From the NCBI GenBank assembly GCA_040905045.1, contig JBBDSH010000073.1, positions 1 to 64,000 on the forward strand: a stretch of DNA of 64,000 nucleotides, written 5' to 3'. Below, in pieces: positions 16,745-25,716 of this stretch. A model generated the notes under the pieces. That model was not told the origin of the DNA, did not search any database, and saw only the letters and a program-made list of their open reading frames with translations. Within the stretch, counting starts at the first letter, position 1. The number at the start of each line of letters is the position of its first letter. Position numbers and translations under genes: made by a program. This stretch comes from JBBDSH01 sp040905045 (GTDB lineage Bacteria > Pseudomonadota > Gammaproteobacteria > Eutrophobiales > Eutrophobiaceae).

Positions 16745-17178
16745 ACGCCGGCTTGTTGCAGCCATTGCTGCAGTTGCGGCAGGGGCAGGGCACCGCTGGT
16801 GCGCTGTACTTCGCGGCCGCAGCGAAACAATATCAATGTCGGTATGCTGCGTATCTGCCAGCGTCCGCCTATATCCGGTTCGTCATCGGTGTTCAATTTG
16901 GCGAAACGCAACCGCGGTTCCCATGCGGCGGCGGCCTTTTCGAACTGCGGGGCGAAGCTGCGGCAGGGACCGCACCACGGCGCCCAACAATCCACCAGAA
17001 CCGGCAGGTCGTTCTTTTGCAGTACCTGTTCCACGTTGCTGCGGGTCAGTTCCAGCGGCTTGCCGGTAAAGACCGCTTCCTTGCATTTGCCGCAACGCGG
17101 TGAACGGTCCAGTTTTTCCCGGGGAATACGATTGACCGTGCCGCAATGGCCACAGGTGGCGTGAATTGGTTCGGACAT
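16738..17178 (-). CDS. trxC: Thioredoxin TrxC (thioredoxin 2)
   Basis: 146 residues: an N-terminal zinc-binding extension with two CxxC pairs (CGHC, CGKC), then a thioredoxin fold with active site WCGPC and the cis-proline segment SIPTL. This layout is specific to TrxC, a zinc-containing cytosolic disulfide reductase linked to oxidative stress. The final codons and the TGA lie within a heptamer repeat. Confidence 0.95.
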   Translation of the reverse strand: MSEPIHATCGHCGTVNRIPREKLDRSPRCGKCKEAVFTGKPLELTRSNVEQVLQKNDLPVLVDCWAPWCGPCRSFAPQFEKAAAAWEPRLRFAKLNTDDEPDIGGRWQIRSIPTLILFRCGREVQRTSGALPLPQLQQWLQQAGVE

Positions 17179-17236
17179 GACCTGTATATGGGGCGGAAAT
17201 TACCGATTACAAGCCGGTCAGCATCCCGCCGGTTGA

Positions 17237-18379
17237 TCAGTAACCTTTCTCGGTATCGACCACGTTCAGCAGCTTCTCACCGTTGATGTAGCGGCGCAGG
17301 TTCTCCCGGATGATGAGCCAGCCACGTTCGAAACCGCGATCAGTAATACTGGCCACATGCGGTGTGATAATCACATTGGACAGGCTCCACAGTTCGTGGT
17401 CCGGCGGTAAGGGTTCCGGGTCCGTGACGTCAAGGCCGGCGCCGGCCAGCCGGCCGTCCTTGAGCGCCGCCATCAGAGCTTCCGTAACGGTGCTGCCGCC
17501 GCGGCCGATGGAGATGAAAAAGGCGCGGGGCCTGACGTTATTGAAGAATTCCTCGTCGAAGAGATCGGTGGTCTCATCGGTCAGGGGCAGGGCGTTGACC
17601 ACCACATCCGCCTGTTTCGCCAGTTTCAGGAGTTCATGGGACAGGCCGACGTATTCGACGAAGTCCGGTCCTTCGCGGCTGGAATGACGCGTCGCAAGCA
17701 CCCGCATGCCCAGGGCGTTGGCCCGTTTGGCGACTTCCGTGCCGATGCCGCCGAGACCCGCTACCAGCATGGTTTTGCCGCTCACCTCGATCATGGGGAA
17801 ATCAATGCTGTTGCGACTTTGCCATTTACCTTCGGCCTGGTTGCCGTGAAACCGGGGCAGCGCACGCGCCAGGGCCATCATCATGGCAATAACGTGTTCG
17901 GCAATGGGTGGCGAGGCCGAGTGCTGATTATTGGTAAAAATAAAATCTTTCTCTTCAATCCCGGGATACATGCAATGGTTAATACCGCTGCCGTAATGCT
18001 GCAGCCAGCGGAGTTTGTTCGAATTCTTCAACAATTCGACGGAACAAAAACCCAGTAACACTTCCGCGCTCTCGATGATTTCCCTGTCCATTGGCTGGCC
18101 GAATTGCTGGGTGAACGGCACCAGTTCCACATCGCCGGCCACCTGCCGGGCCTCGGTCAGGAGTTTCTCCTGTTGCTCCGGATCCGGCGTCGGCAGGGCG
18201 ATGTAGACCTTGTCCGGCTTCCTCCAAAGCGGGGAATTGCGGACCGGTTCATCCGCTTCCTCGAGTCTCAGTTTCTCGATCAGGGCCTGTGTTTTTTCAT
18301 CGGGGCCTTGCGCGTGTAACGACGACAGTCCTGTCAGGCCGAATAACAGCGGAATGAAGAGGAATTTTCGGTAATTCAT
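17237..18379 (-). CDS. D-2-hydroxyacid dehydrogenase with an apparent signal peptide
   Basis: 380 residues. The body is a normal D-isomer 2-hydroxyacid dehydrogenase: nucleotide loop GLGGIG, catalytic Arg in SIGRGG, Glu in DPEPLPPDHELW and His in ITPHVASI. Where NAD-specific members have an Asp, the sequence reads ATRHSS, which would fit NADP. Oddly the N-terminus (MNYRKFLFIPLLFGLTGLSSLHAQ) looks like a cleavable signal peptide. A periplasmic NAD(P) enzyme would need tightly bound cofactor, as in glucose-fructose oxidoreductase. It is followed upstream by exported cytochrome and porin genes on the same strand. Confidence 0.85.
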   Translation of the reverse strand: MNYRKFLFIPLLFGLTGLSSLHAQGPDEKTQALIEKLRLEEADEPVRNSPLWRKPDKVYIALPTPDPEQQEKLLTEARQVAGDVELVPFTQQFGQPMDREIIESAEVLLGFCSVELLKNSNKLRWLQHYGSGINHCMYPGIEEKDFIFTNNQHSASPPIAEHVIAMMMALARALPRFHGNQAEGKWQSRNSIDFPMIEVSGKTMLVAGLGGIGTEVAKRANALGMRVLATRHSSREGPDFVEYVGLSHELLKLAKQADVVVNALPLTDETTDLFDEEFFNNVRPRAFFISIGRGGSTVTEALMAALKDGRLAGAGLDVTDPEPLPPDHELWSLSNVIITPHVASITDRGFERGWLIIRENLRRYINGEKLLNVVDTEKGY

Positions 18380-18423
18380 CGCGTCTTTCCGGATCAGGTT
18401 TCAGTTAGTGCAAAAATAAAGGC

Positions 18424-18900
18424 TCATCGCTCACGGAACAAACTGTGACAGGCGCTGCAGGTCTCGTCCAGTCGGCGATAGGCGTCTCGCAGCTCCATGA
18501 AATTGCTGTTTCTTGCCTGTATTTCAATGTTGGCCGCTTCGACATAGAGCCTGTCCGCCATGGTATGAAAAACCGCCTGTTCGTTTCTGTCCATTTCATC
18601 ACCGGCTCCTGATTTGCCCAGGGCTTCGGCTGAAACAACCACTTCGCCCGCCAGATCAATCAGGCTTTGTAAATACTCGGTCCGCCATTCGTCGGATTCG
18701 CGCACGGGGGCCTCGCGGTTGCGCATCAGTATGTTCAGGCGCTGCATGGTATCGAGCAGTTCCTCGCTGTGAACGGCGTGCATGGCTGCATCACCCTTCG
18801 GATATTCAGCGGCGTCGGGTACCCCGTCCTCCGGTATACGCTGACAGGCGCCGGTCAGAAACAGGATCAATAACGCAGTCAGTGTTCGAGAGTATGACAT
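18424..18900 (-). CDS. Cytochrome c'-like lipoprotein (paralogue 2)
   Basis: 158 residues with a lipoprotein signal (LLILFLTGAC), helices, and one heme site CSACH followed by SLFR near the end. The segment AMHAVHSEELLDTMQRLN is clearly related to the corresponding part of the proteins at 7652-8122 and 20425-20880. Lipid attachment would hold this copy on the membrane whereas the other two seem soluble. It sits between the exported dehydrogenase and the porin gene, same strand. Function: probable periplasmic electron carrier or gas-binding protein. Confidence 0.8.
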   Translation of the reverse strand: MSYSRTLTALLILFLTGACQRIPEDGVPDAAEYPKGDAAMHAVHSEELLDTMQRLNILMRNREAPVRESDEWRTEYLQSLIDLAGEVVVSAEALGKSGAGDEMDRNEQAVFHTMADRLYVEAANIEIQARNSNFMELRDAYRRLDETCSACHSLFRER

Positions 18901-18994
18901 TGGCAGTAGTGCTGGAATGATCGGGATGTGTATCCGGAATATTATGACATGCTGTCTTGTTTCATAACATCACGGGATGGTCATTACTCAGGAT

Positions 18995-20428
18995 TCAGAA
19001 TTTATAGGATGAGGTGAACTGGAACCGGTTCAGTTCACCGTCCCGGCCGTCTTCCAGCTTGCGATGGCCGTAGAGCCATTCGATGCCGATGGAAGTATTC
19101 AGGGTCGGGCTCCAGAGCAGGTTGATGTGAGCGGAATAGAATGACTTGTTTATTTCTGCCGGGGCAATCAGTAAATCATGATCGGCGCGGGCATAGCCGA
19201 CGGTAAGGGAGGAGCGCAGTGTTTCATCCCACCAGTGCTGGTAGGAAAGGAAGCCGCCCAGTACATCGGTAAGGGTGATATTGCCGCGGCCATCCAGAAC
19301 GCCGTCGTCAAAACTGTTGAAGGAAAGGTAGCGACCCAGGGCATTGCCGTATGCCAGGGAGAAACGCAGATTGTCCCGGTCACCGATGTAAATACGTCCC
19401 GATGCGCTTACGGCACCGCCCCATTGGCTGTCCGCGGCGACGAAAGCCTCCGCACTATCGTGGCGGATCTGCCGAATGAGGCCGGCCAGGGACCAGTTGC
19501 CCCAATCACCGCTGAAATCCAGCCGGGTGACGATGTCCGGAACACGATCATCGTCCACGGCCAGGCTTCCGCCTGCGGTGGTCAGTGTGGTTTCCGGCTG
19601 TTCCAGGCCCAGTGTCAGATCTCCCCAATGAAAAGGGTGTTGATAACGCAACAGGGGCTGGCGGATATTGAGTATACCCGCAGGACCGTTGCTGTCATTG
19701 GTTTCGGGATAGGCGGAGAGATTCAGAAAGCCGGTATAGGTTTGCCCGAGGGTGAGGCCTTTATAAACCGCATAGGCGTGGCGCAGGCGGGGATTATAGG
19801 AATTGCTGACCCTTTCATTACCTCCGCCGCCGACAAAGTCGATTTCTATATATCCGGCCAGATCGCCGATGGCGGTGGGGGAATGAGCCTTGACCCAGAG
19901 GCGCGAATCACGGGCGCTGTAGGCGGTTTGATGGTCTTCACCGCTGCCTTCCACCGGTATGGCCGCGGGATTGAACGCCTGATCGGCCCGGTTGCTTCCG
20001 CCGCCGCCGCTGCGGCTGTTGTAAATGGCGTCAAAGTAGATCCGGCCACCGGCGGAAATATCCGGGCCGGGCGGTGGCTCCGTATTGACGACCTCGATAC
20101 GCTCGTTATTCGTTGCCGGCTTCTCTGTTGCCGCCATCCGGTCGTCTGTTCCGGTTTCACCGGGCACGGTCCCGGCCTCTGCCGCTGCTTCCTTTTTTTC
20201 CAGTAAAAACTGCAGACGGGCCTCCAGTTCTTCCAGGCGCCGGCGCAGGTCGCCGACTTCACGCTGTATCGCCGATATTTCCCCGTCCTCCTCTGCCGGC
20301 AACGGGCTTGCGGTCACAATCAGCGCAAAAAGAACCGTATACGCGGGGATACCCCTTCGCTGAATCCGTGGCGGCCGGTTGCCGGATCGGGCCGGCAGTG
20401 ATAAGGGAATGGCCGGAAATAGGATCAT
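18995..20428 (-). CDS. DcaP-like outer membrane porin
   Basis: 477 residues: a signal region, a coiled coil (EISAIQREVGDLRRRLEELE), then a beta-rich barrel domain beginning SAGGRIYFDAIYN and ending in FQFTSSYKF with the C-terminal Phe of outer membrane proteins. The N-terminal coiled coil plus barrel matches DcaP-type trimeric porins, which admit organic anions. Its start overlaps the cytochrome c'-like gene at 20425 by four bases, so the two are translated together. Confidence 0.82.
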   Translation of the reverse strand: MILFPAIPLSLPARSGNRPPRIQRRGIPAYTVLFALIVTASPLPAEEDGEISAIQREVGDLRRRLEELEARLQFLLEKKEAAAEAGTVPGETGTDDRMAATEKPATNNERIEVVNTEPPPGPDISAGGRIYFDAIYNSRSGGGGSNRADQAFNPAAIPVEGSGEDHQTAYSARDSRLWVKAHSPTAIGDLAGYIEIDFVGGGGNERVSNSYNPRLRHAYAVYKGLTLGQTYTGFLNLSAYPETNDSNGPAGILNIRQPLLRYQHPFHWGDLTLGLEQPETTLTTAGGSLAVDDDRVPDIVTRLDFSGDWGNWSLAGLIRQIRHDSAEAFVAADSQWGGAVSASGRIYIGDRDNLRFSLAYGNALGRYLSFNSFDDGVLDGRGNITLTDVLGGFLSYQHWWDETLRSSLTVGYARADHDLLIAPAEINKSFYSAHINLLWSPTLNTSIGIEWLYGHRKLEDGRDGELNRFQFTSSYKF

Positions 20429-20880
20429 TGCCGCCGAAACAGTTTATGGCAGGCATTACAGGTATGCTGCAAGCGCCGATAGCCCGCCTTGAGTGCGCTG
20501 TGATCGGCGTCATCGAGATGTTTCTCCAGGTTTACCGTCTCCTGATACAATTGCCGGGACAGGGCCCTGAAGGTGATGCTTTCCTCGGATTCCGGTTCCA
20601 TCCCTTCGGTGATATCCGGCAGTCGCTCCGCGCTCCGGTCCAGTTCCAGGGCCGCGTCCACTAGCGCCCGGATCTGTTCGGCCCGCATGCGATCCAGTTC
20701 CAGTTCGGGGTATTCGCGTTCATAGGACAGGCGGTTGAGGCGGGCCATGATGGTACGCAATTCGCTGCTGTGTACGGCATTCAGGACGGCATGACTGTCG
20801 GACGCAGGTGCCCGGGTTACGGATTCATCGGCACGAGCGAGGGAGAAGACGATCAGCAACAGGCATGGCAATATTTTCAT
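20425..20880 (-). CDS. Exported cytochrome c'-like monoheme protein (paralogue 3)
   Basis: 151 residues: short signal peptide (MKILPCLLLIVFSLARA), helices, then CNACH followed by KLFRRQ. AVLNAVHSSELRTIMARLN matches the paralogues at 7652 and 18424. The gene leads a minus-strand run with the porin, the lipoprotein paralogue and the exported dehydrogenase, so one operon for exported redox proteins is likely. Confidence 0.8.
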   Translation of the reverse strand: MKILPCLLLIVFSLARADESVTRAPASDSHAVLNAVHSSELRTIMARLNRLSYEREYPELELDRMRAEQIRALVDAALELDRSAERLPDITEGMEPESEESITFRALSRQLYQETVNLEKHLDDADHSALKAGYRRLQHTCNACHKLFRRQ

Positions 20881-20972
20881 GCAGACTGATATTCATTTAT
20901 CTTGAATATGAAGTCAATAATCGGCGCCGTAATTGCCGTTTGTATTCTTGTCCATCAGAGAAAATTCCGGAT

Positions 20973-21536
20973 ATGTCCACAAATGTAAACAGGAAAACCG
21001 TGCCCGGTGAGGTGATCACCCCTATCGGTATCGAACAGCGCAGGCAGGTCGATGCCCGTACGCAGGAATATCTGGAATATGCCGGACGGGAACTGGGCAG
21101 GGACTTCGCGACTATTACGGTCTCCTTTGACCTTTCGGGGCGCTCTGCGGGCATGTATTGCGTCCACGGGGACAATCGCGTCATCCGCTACAATCCCTGG
21201 TTGTTTGCACGTTATTTTGAAGACAGTCTCCGCACCACCGTTCCGCACGAGGCGGCCCATTATATTGCCGATATCCTATACGGTATTCATTCAATTCGCC
21301 CGCACGGTCCTGAATGGCGAAGTATCATGCAGCTTTTCAGTGCCGAACCACGCGCCTGCGGAAACTATGATCTGGAGGGTATACCGGTCAGGAGACAACG
21401 GCGTTTTGACTATGCCTGTTCCTGCCGCAGCCATGAATTAACCACGGTACGGCATCGTCGTGTTCAGCATCAGCGCATGAAATACATCTGTCGTTATTGC
21501 AAGGGTGCATTGGTTTATATCGGAGAGCTGACCTGA
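20973..21536 (+). CDS. SprT-like zinc metalloprotease
   Basis: 187 residues from ATG 20973; the longer reading frame upstream runs into the divergent gene. The catalytic HEAAH site (TVPHEAAHYIAD) and the downstream His (HGPEWRSIM) are the SprT pattern. A zinc ribbon follows with CSC, then CRYC. SprT domain proteins resemble the eukaryotic Spartan protease; bacterial roles are poorly defined. Cytosolic. Confidence 0.85.
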   Translation: MSTNVNRKTVPGEVITPIGIEQRRQVDARTQEYLEYAGRELGRDFATITVSFDLSGRSAGMYCVHGDNRVIRYNPWLFARYFEDSLRTTVPHEAAHYIADILYGIHSIRPHGPEWRSIMQLFSAEPRACGNYDLEGIPVRRQRRFDYACSCRSHELTTVRHRRVQHQRMKYICRYCKGALVYIGELT

Positions 21537-21782
21537 GACAGGGCCGGTCATTGCTTGAATGAAACAGCAATATCTGTACAATACTCAAACAGTTAGATGT
21601 GCCCGGAGTTGTTGATTCCCCCGGTCGGTTTGTCCCGTTGATCCCCCGGTTTCATTACCGTTGTCTTATCCTCAAATGCCGGAGTACGGTGCCTGTCATA
21701 GCGGTGGTCGATGATGTAAACATCGCTTCAGCAGTGAAACAGTATCCCGATGATTTATTTTTCAATTTCAAGGAGCCCTTAG

Positions 21783-22364
21783 ATGTCTTTTACATTGCCT
21801 GAATTGCCGTATGCGCAGAATGCGCTGGAACCCCGTATTTCCGGGGAAACCCTGCAGTATCATTACGGCAAGCATCATGCCGCCTATGTGACCAAATTGA
21901 ACGCGGCAATCGACGGTTCCGGATTCGACGGCAAATCGCTGGAGGAGATCATACTCAACGCCGAACCCGGCGGCCTGTTCAACAATGCCGCGCAGGTCTG
22001 GAACCATACCTTTTACTGGCACAGCATGTCGCCGGAGAAGACCGAACCACACGGCAAGGTGGCCGATGCCATCAAGGCCGCCTTCGGTGACTTCGACAAA
22101 TTCAGGGACGCCTTTACCCAGGCGGCGGCCGGCCATTTCGGCTCCGGCTGGGCCTGGCTGGTAAAGAACAAGGAAGGATCCGTGGAAGTCGTTTCAACCC
22201 ACGATGCCGACAATCCCCTGCGCGCCGGCAGCACGCCGTTGCTGACCTGCGATGTCTGGGAACATGCGTTCTACATCGATTACCGTAATGACAAGGCGTC
22301 TTATGTGGAAAATTTCCGGGAACTGATGAACTGGGATTTTGCCGAGCATAATTTTAATAGTTAG
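21783..22364 (+). CDS. sodB: Iron superoxide dismutase
   Basis: 193 residues of the Fe/Mn superoxide dismutase family. Metal ligands are seen in YHYGKHHAAY, WNHTFYWHSM, and DVWEHAFYIDYRN. The residues AAQVWNHTFYW and FGSGWAWLV favour the iron form. aaggag lies ahead of ATG 21783. The stop codon is at the edge of a heptamer repeat. Confidence 0.95.
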   Translation: MSFTLPELPYAQNALEPRISGETLQYHYGKHHAAYVTKLNAAIDGSGFDGKSLEEIILNAEPGGLFNNAAQVWNHTFYWHSMSPEKTEPHGKVADAIKAAFGDFDKFRDAFTQAAAGHFGSGWAWLVKNKEGSVEVVSTHDADNPLRAGSTPLLTCDVWEHAFYIDYRNDKASYVENFRELMNWDFAEHNFNS

Positions 22365-22468
22365 TGGCTCGTGGCTCGTGGCTCGTGGCTCGGTATTTGA
22401 GATCGATCACTAATCAGTACTCACCGTACGAGTCCCGATCCTCGATCCCCGAATCCCGATTCCCAAAC
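22363..22468. repeat. Heptamer repeats between sodB and the PHP gene
   Basis: gtggctc units at 22363-22393 follow the sodB stop. A second series of looser seven-base units (cgagtcc, cgatcct, cgatccc, cgaatcc) runs from about 22429 to 22468. The second series lies inside the 3' end of the minus-strand PHP gene and encodes its last residues. Confidence 0.7.
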
Positions 22469-23269
22469 CGGCCGGCATGCCGACGGCAGGGTCTCGAATC
22501 CGCCGGGCTCGGCGAAACCGGGCGCACTGCGGTGATAATCCGAACCGCAGGAGGCCAGTAAACCCTGTTTCCGGCACAGATTGGCCAGGGTTGAGGTCAT
22601 GTCCCGCGTCTGCCGGCCCGAGACCACTTCCATGGCGTCGCCGCCGGCGGCCTTGAAACCGGCAATCAGTGATGTCAGTTTGCTCCGGGTCAGTTTGTAC
22701 GCCGCCGGGTGAGCCAGGACGGCCAGACCGCCGGCAGAGTGCGTCCATTCAATAACCTGTTCCATCGGCGCCCACTCGGTGCGGCAATACGCCGCCTTGC
22801 CCGCGGACAGGTACTTGTCAAAGGCCTGGCTTTCATTACGGACAAAGCCGCAATCGACCATGTGGCGTGCGAAATGGGGACGGCCGATGTGGCGGTTTTG
22901 CGCCAGGCGCTCGGCGCCGGCCAGGGGCGTATCGACACCCAGTTTCTCGAGTTTCGCCGCGATACGATCGGCCCTGTCCATGCGCGAGTGCTGTTGTTGC
23001 CGGATGCCGTCCCGGAGGTCGGCATTCTCCGGCCGCACGTTCAGGCCGACGATATGGATTTCCAGTTTTTGCCAGCGCGTCGACCATTCAATGCCGGGGA
23101 TCAACCGCAGGCCGGTGTCCCTATCGACAAGATCCTCATAGGCGGCCATGGTGTCGTGATCGGTAATGGAGAGCACCCGGACCCCGCATTCACGCGCCTT
23201 TTGCACCAGTTGCATCGGCTCAAGCATGCCATCGGATGCGGTGGTGTGAGTGTGCAGATCAATATGCAT
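22421..23269 (-). CDS. PHP domain phosphoesterase (nucleoside bisphosphate phosphatase/RNase AM type)
   Basis: 282 residues from ATG 23269. PHP metal motifs are plain: MHIDLHTHTTASDG, SITDHDT, HIGRPHFARHM and the late GSDYH. The family member in E. coli (YciV/RNase AM) removes phosphate from nucleoside 3',5'-bisphosphates and trims rRNA 5' ends. The last about 14 residues (WESGFGDRGSGLVR) come from repeat DNA and are not typical of the family. A longer upstream frame overlaps the ABC-F gene and is a shadow. Confidence 0.88.
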   Translation of the reverse strand: MHIDLHTHTTASDGMLEPMQLVQKARECGVRVLSITDHDTMAAYEDLVDRDTGLRLIPGIEWSTRWQKLEIHIVGLNVRPENADLRDGIRQQQHSRMDRADRIAAKLEKLGVDTPLAGAERLAQNRHIGRPHFARHMVDCGFVRNESQAFDKYLSAGKAAYCRTEWAPMEQVIEWTHSAGGLAVLAHPAAYKLTRSKLTSLIAGFKAAGGDAMEVVSGRQTRDMTSTLANLCRKQGLLASCGSDYHRSAPGFAEPGGFETLPSACRPVWESGFGDRGSGLVR

Positions 23270-23321
23270 GGTCAGGCGTGATTCATGGCTTGTAGCTCGT
23301 AATTCCCATATCGTACCATTT

Positions 23322-23376
23322 ACGAGCCACGAGCCACGAGCCACGAGCCACGAGCCACGAGCCACGAGCCACGAGC
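23322..23376. repeat. Heptamer repeat (cgagcca type)
   Basis: Roughly seven near-perfect cgagcca units in a row, ending at the stop codon of the ABC-F gene. A short related piece (ggcttgtagctcgtaa) lies at about 23288-23303 in inverse sense. Confidence 0.85.
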
Positions 23377-25256
23377 TACTCCAATTCCTCCCAGCGTTCA
23401 TAGGCCTGTTCCAGATCCCGGCGTATGCGTTCCAGTTCCGACAACGTTTCGGTAATGGCGGCCTTGTCCTGTTTATAGAATTCACTGTCGCTGATCTGTT
23501 TTTCCAGTGCAGTCTGTTCTTGCTCCAGTTCCTCGATGCGGTCGGGGAGATCAACCAGTTCCCTTTGCTCGTGATAACTGAGTTTGGTTTTGCCGCGTGA
23601 CGCCGGATTTTTTTCCGTACCGGGACCGGGATTGTCTTGTCGGGCTTTCTTGTGCGTATCAACCGGCCGTTGCCGCAGCCAGTCTTCATAGCCGCCGACG
23701 TATTCCCGGACGCAGCCGCCGCCCTCAAAGGCGATGGTGCTGGTAACGACGTTATCCAGGAAGGTACGGTCATGGCTGACCAGCAGCAGGGTGCCGTCAA
23801 AATCCATGAGCAAGTCCTCGAGCAGTTCCATTGTCTCCACGTCCAGGTCGTTGGTGGGTTCGTCCAGCACCAGCATGTTTGCCGGTTGCGTAAAGATACG
23901 GGCCAGCAGCAACCGATTACGTTCACCGCCGGAGAGGCTTTTGACGGGCGAATCGATGCGTTCCGGCGGAAAAAGGAAATCCTTCATGTAGCCGATGACA
24001 TGACGTGAGCGGCCGCGGACAGTAACGTAATCACTGCCTTCGGATATATTCTCCCGGACTGTTTTACCGGGCTGCAGCCGGGCGCGTTGCTGGTCGAAAT
24101 AGGCGATTTGCAGTCGCGTGCCGTGAATGACCTCGCCGCTGTCCGGTTTGATTTCACCCAGCAGCAGTTTCAGCAGCGTGCTCTTGCCGGAGCCGTTGGG
24201 CCCGATGATGCCGACGCGGTCGCCGCGCATGAGACGCGTGGAAAAGTCCCGGACTATGCAGTGATCGCCGTAGCTGAAGCTGACATGGCGCAGGTCCGCG
24301 ACCAGTTTTCCGGATGCCATATCGTCGTTTACACTCAGATTTACAGCGCCACTGCGCTCCATGCGTTGCTGTTTTTCACGGCGCATCTGTTCCAGTTTCC
24401 GTACGCGGCCCTCGTTGCGCGTCCGGCGCGCCTTGATGCCCTTGCGTATCCAGGCTTCTTCCTCGGCGAGTTTTCTGTCGAAACGGGCATTGGCTTTTTC
24501 CTCGGCGGCCAGCAGTTCGTCTTTTTTCTCCAGGAACTTTTCATAATTTCCCGGGAAGGACGTCAGGATGCCGCGATCCAGTTCGATAATCCGGGTCGAC
24601 AGGTTGCGAACCAGCGTGCGGTCATGACTGATGAACATCAGGGCGCCGGTGAAGGCAAGCAGGAACTCTTCCAGCCAGTGAATGGAGGCAATGTCCATAT
24701 GGTTGGTGGGTTCGTCCAGGAGCAGCAAATCGGGATCGCTGACCAGGGCCCGGGCCAGCATGACGCGCCTGCGGATTCCGCCGGAACAGGTTGCGAGAGG
24801 CTGGTCCGGAGGCAGGGACAGACGGCTGAGAACGGCTTCCACCTTGTGATCGATATTCCAGCCGTTTTCCACGTCGATTTGCTGCTGCAGCTCATTCAGG
24901 CGTTTGAGATCAGTGCTGTCATTTTCTTCCGGCAGGCTATTAACGGCCTGGTGGTATTCGGCCAGAAGCCGGCCGGGCGTACCCAGCCCGGAAGCCACCA
25001 CCTGGTATACGGTTTCCTCCGTTTCCGGCGGAATATCCTGGAGCAGATAGGAAATACGCAAGGTATCCCGGTGCCAGACTTCGCCGGTGTCCGCCGCCGC
25101 CATACCGCTGATCACGCGGAACAGGGTGGATTTGCCCGTGCCGTTGCGGCCGACCAGGCAGACGCGCTCGCCCCGATCTATACTGAAATTGACATTCTGA
25201 AGCAGGGGTTGGTGGCCGTAGGCCAGGGAGATATCGGTCAGGGTCAGCAGGGACAT
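23376..25256 (-). CDS. uup: ABC-F ATPase, Uup type
   Basis: 626 residues with two ATP-binding cassettes and no membrane spans. Walker A motifs are GRNGTGKST and GPNGSGKST; signature motifs are CSGGIRRR and LSGGERNR; Walker B segments end LLLDEPTNHMD and LVLDEPTNDLD. An Arg/Lys-rich linker joins the cassettes and a C-terminal coiled coil (LEQEQTALEKQI) follows, as in Uup. ABC-F proteins act on ribosomes or nucleic acid; Uup affects transposon excision and ribosome function. The gene ends at a heptamer repeat. Confidence 0.92.
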   Translation of the reverse strand: MSLLTLTDISLAYGHQPLLQNVNFSIDRGERVCLVGRNGTGKSTLFRVISGMAAADTGEVWHRDTLRISYLLQDIPPETEETVYQVVASGLGTPGRLLAEYHQAVNSLPEENDSTDLKRLNELQQQIDVENGWNIDHKVEAVLSRLSLPPDQPLATCSGGIRRRVMLARALVSDPDLLLLDEPTNHMDIASIHWLEEFLLAFTGALMFISHDRTLVRNLSTRIIELDRGILTSFPGNYEKFLEKKDELLAAEEKANARFDRKLAEEEAWIRKGIKARRTRNEGRVRKLEQMRREKQQRMERSGAVNLSVNDDMASGKLVADLRHVSFSYGDHCIVRDFSTRLMRGDRVGIIGPNGSGKSTLLKLLLGEIKPDSGEVIHGTRLQIAYFDQQRARLQPGKTVRENISEGSDYVTVRGRSRHVIGYMKDFLFPPERIDSPVKSLSGGERNRLLLARIFTQPANMLVLDEPTNDLDVETMELLEDLLMDFDGTLLLVSHDRTFLDNVVTSTIAFEGGGCVREYVGGYEDWLRQRPVDTHKKARQDNPGPGTEKNPASRGKTKLSYHEQRELVDLPDRIEELEQEQTALEKQISDSEFYKQDKAAITETLSELERIRRDLEQAYERWEELE

Positions 25257-25391
25257 AACAACTGTCTAAAACAAACTCATTTTCATGGGGGGATGATTGT
25301 ACCGCGAAAAGCCGGGCCGACCGAAACGGGGTTGAAATCGACGTCACGGACCGCTGAGTACGGCTGGTTTCGCAATTATTAATGAGACCGG

Positions 25392-25594
25392 AAGTATCCC
25401 GACACTCCTCTGTGGGACACGCTGTGAATACGTCCCCTGGATCAAGCCTGTCCCGGCCAACGAGCCGGGGTCCAGGGCAGGCTCTGTACGCTCGACGGCC
25501 GCATCTCCCGGATCAAGCCTGCCCCGGTCAACGAGCCGGGGTCCGGGACAGGCTATGCGGGCCGACAGTCCCACAGAGGAGTGTCGGGATACTT
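25392..25594. repeat. Core-plus-arm dispersed repeat with two nested palindromes (copy C)
   Basis: Perfect 27-bp inverted arms lie at 25392-25418 and 25568-25594. The core pieces gtgaatacgtcc and cgctcgacggccgcat are recognisable. Two about 48-bp palindromic units (gatcaagcctg ... ggggtcc ... gcaggct) are inserted, at about 25435-25482 and 25505-25554. The second splits the inner hairpin. The arms match those of copy A at the start of the window. Confidence 0.85.
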
Positions 25595-25716
25595 ATAACC
25601 CTCTTAATAAATCCCGTTTCTGGGAAGAAGATCACGGTTTTTCCGGCGAATAGGCTATAGTTTGCATATTGAACGAGGAATACTCGATACGCGTTGCAGC
25701 TCTTAGAGGGGGAATT

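Noticed and set aside
19178..20206. Plus-strand open frame opposite the porin gene
   Set aside because: Antisense shadow; the minus strand gives a coherent signal, coiled coil and barrel.
21599..21802. Plus-strand frame of 67 codons ahead of sodB
   Set aside because: Lacks a ribosome site and overlaps the start of sodB; more likely leader DNA.
23269..23926. N-terminal extension of the PHP reading frame
   Set aside because: It reads through the heptamer repeat and out of frame over the ABC-F gene; the PHP domain starts at 23269.
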